A stretch of 64,000 nt of DNA from Sphingobacterium sp. UT-1RO-CII-1 (GTDB lineage: Bacteria > Bacteroidota > Bacteroidia > Sphingobacteriales > Sphingobacteriaceae): positions 255,257 through 319,256 of the forward strand of contig NZ_JAPPVJ010000005.1 of NCBI RefSeq assembly GCF_026711005.1, read 5' to 3'. Shown here piece by piece: positions 62,839-64,000 of this stretch. The notes below the pieces were generated by a model. It saw nothing but the letters and a program-made list of their open reading frames with translations. It ran no database searches and was not told the origin of the DNA. Position numbers and translations under genes: made by a program. The first letter of the stretch is position 1. The number at the start of each line of letters is the position of its first letter.

Positions 62839-63150
62839 ATGAAAATGAAAACTTTTTTCTTAAAACATGCAGTGGCTGTAGCAGCTATAGCCATCGCATC
62901 ATTATCGTTAATGTCGTTTGGGTTGGAGGACAACCAAGCCTCGCAATGGTATGCTGTCGAGACTGACGAGCAAACTATTGATTACAACTCGCCATTACCT
63001 CCTCCAGGAAATAGTGGTGAATGTAAAGAGACATTTAATAAGAATCTTTGTGCTATTGAGATTCTTAATGGGGCAACACCAGAAACTGTTAGTGATGCAG
63101 TTTTAGAAGGCGTTGCAGGGGACAGAGCTCACAGTCAGTTAGAGCATTAA
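62839..63150 (+). CDS. small exported protein with two cysteines (DUF6520-like)
   Basis: A 103-residue protein with a signal peptide (1-27, MKTFFLKHAVAVAAIAIASLSLMSFG). The mature part has only two cysteines (ECKETFNKNLCAIEI), a likely disulfide. The layout resembles DUF6520 proteins that follow a MauE/DoxX-like gene in Bacteroidota, but I am not sure of the family. Function unknown. A terminator follows. Confidence 0.7.
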   Translation: MKMKTFFLKHAVAVAAIAIASLSLMSFGLEDNQASQWYAVETDEQTIDYNSPLPPPGNSGECKETFNKNLCAIEILNGATPETVSDAVLEGVAGDRAHSQLEH

Positions 63151-63160
63151 TTTAAACCAA

Positions 63161-63197
63161 TGAAGGTGTCTAAAAAGGCACCTTCATGTATATTTTT
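63161..63197 (+). terminator. terminator of the MauE-like/peptide operon
   Basis: Stem tgaaggtg (63161-63168) pairs with caccttca (63179-63186), extended by two inner pairs, loop 6 nt, followed by TGTATATTTTTT. It lies about 10 nt after the stop. Confidence 0.85.
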
Positions 63198-63211
63198 TGC
63201 TGATGCTCTCG

Positions 63212-63397
63212 TTAGAGCTTTTCAATTTCTTCTATAGATAAACCCGTACCTTTAGTAATATCAACAATAGGCAAGCCCATTTTCTTAAATTCTAAAGCGA
63301 TAGCTTTTTCCCTTTCTCCATCAGCCTTACCTTTTTCCAGTCCAGTCTGCAGGCCTTTTTCTCTTTCTTGTCTTTTTACGATTTCTAGTACTCCCAT
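63212..63397 (-). pseudogene. tail fragment of an Rpn-family nuclease
   Basis: A 61-codon frame that begins MGVLEIVKRQEREKGLQTGLEKGKADGE, nearly the same as the MGVLEIVKKQERE... segment in the gene just upstream on this strand, but then continues differently (ALEFKKMGLPIVDITKGTGLSIEEIEKL, the usual end of Rpn/PDDEXK-type transposase-nucleases). It has no catalytic domain. It looks like the leftover end of a second copy after duplication or deletion. Confidence 0.65.
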
Positions 63398-63406
63398 GTC
63401 AAGGCT

Positions 63407-64000
63407 CTACTTCTTAGCAATCTCAGCCCGAACACCCTCGACCACAGCTACAGTTGTCTCGGCGATACTGGCAATCTGCTGATCAGAAAAATCAGTTTGA
63501 CTGATCATATTGCGAATAAAAGATCGTTCTTTAGCTATTCTCTCGGCTTCCGCACGCGCAAGCTCTTGTTCAGCACGTGCACGCTCTTCAATACGGCCCT
63601 TTTCAAGACCTTTCTCAAGACCTTTTGCTAAGCCATACTCTCTTTCTTGTTTTTTTACGATTTCTAATACTCCCATGTCAATAGTGCCTCCTGTCACTTC
63701 ATAAATATACGTATCAAAGATACTGTTTATTTCATTATCACGGATAAAGATAAAGCTTTTCAAGAAGATTAAAAAACTGATAATCCGATCTTTATCGTAT
63801 TTCTGCGTATCGATCAAAGTACGGGCTATCGTGCTGCGATCGGCTGCGAGTTCCTCCTCAGGCACTTTACCTTCAAGCAAAGCTTTACGGCAAGCCAGCA
63901 CGATATAGGCAAAGATATTGTCCATAGCAAGAAGCTCTCCCTCCTCGTGGTCTAAAATATGGTAGGAAAGATAGTTAAAATGGTGCGACGTTTTTATACC
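63407..64000 (-). CDS. Rpn family recombination-promoting nuclease/putative transposase, N-terminus outside window
   Basis: The frame is open to the right window edge without a stop, so only the last 197 residues are visible. Before residue MDNIFAYIV the frame reads GIKTSHHFNYLSYHILD, continuing the protein. It has the helical linker after the PDDEXK nuclease core (ACRKALLEGKVPEEELAADRSTIARTLID), the IYEVTGGTIDMGVLEIVKKQERE connector, and a Glu/Lys/Arg/Ala-rich coiled coil ending in EIAKK. Rpn proteins are DNA nucleases linked to recombination and phage defence. The catalytic residues are outside the window. Confidence 0.75.
   Translation of the reverse strand, partial: GIKTSHHFNYLSYHILDHEEGELLAMDNIFAYIVLACRKALLEGKVPEEELAADRSTIARTLIDTQKYDKDRIISFLIFLKSFIFIRDNEINSIFDTYIYEVTGGTIDMGVLEIVKKQEREYGLAKGLEKGLEKGRIEERARAEQELARAEAERIAKERSFIRNMISQTDFSDQQIASIAETTVAVVEGVRAEIAKK

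Noticed and set aside
1..64000. CRISPR arrays, prophage, complete insertion sequences
   Set aside because: No regularly spaced short repeats, no phage structural genes and no complete transposase with terminal repeats were seen. The 378-bp repeats are coding and not CRISPR-like.

Overview
The window is chromosomal DNA of a Bacteroidota bacterium, most likely from the Sphingobacteriaceae (Sphingobacterium/Pedobacter/Olivibacter-like); I cannot name the genus. The signs are a SusC/SusD pair, an ECF sigma factor with a FecR anti-sigma factor, typical Bacteroidota families (DUF4199, DUF2851, RteC, TlpA-type thioredoxins), few Shine-Dalgarno sites, low GC, and promoters of the TTTG-N19-TAnnTTTG type, one of which precedes the tRNA-Lys gene exactly.

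Layout. 1-5.3 kb (minus strand): two large secreted surface proteins, one with three nearly identical 126-residue tandem repeats and one with an L-type lectin-like head. 5.5-10.8 kb: a carbohydrate cluster with a GH29 alpha-L-fucosidase, an AraC regulator and a secreted beta-propeller glycosidase-like protein. 10.9-19.4 kb: a lipoprotein with a PliI-like lysozyme-inhibitor domain, an MDR dehydrogenase, a c-type cytochrome, a SelW-like protein, sbcD-sbcC, ispD and a tiny membrane protein. 19.5-25.1 kb: a compact minus-strand operon of an inactive-looking dihydroorotase homologue, an acidic protein, a DUF4199 membrane protein, two family 2 glycosyltransferases, a small protein and a metallo-hydrolase. 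25.3-39.7 kb: ubiX-like gene, ankyrin protein, DUF2851 protein, SDR, ABC exporter, susD-susC, ribD and prmC.

39.8-45.1 kb: an intact tRNA-Lys(TTT) followed by what looks like a decayed CTnDOT-like conjugative element. It holds a structured noncoding end, a frameshifted rteC, a macrolide-type resistance operon (mef-like efflux pump, nucleotidyltransferase, frameshifted mph) with its own promoter and a possible leader-peptide attenuator, and a C-terminal scrap of what may be a mobilization/coupling protein. No integrase remains.

45.3-64 kb: small stress or detoxification-type genes (VOC, SRPBCC, DUF1801), a DMT transporter, a divergent HxlR/NTF2 pair with tandem operator-like repeats, a TlpA-type thioredoxin, an ilvD fragment, a MutS2-like protein without an Smr domain, an alpha/beta hydrolase, an NmrA-like protein, an orphan sigma/FecR pair, a MauE/DoxX-like protein with a small Cys-containing exported peptide, and an Rpn-family nuclease that runs off the window.

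The parts most worth a second look are the mef leader region and the remnant element around it, the metal-ligand-free dihydroorotase homologue in an envelope operon, and the two-domain PliI-like lipoprotein. I did not find a clear undescribed defence or mobile system.
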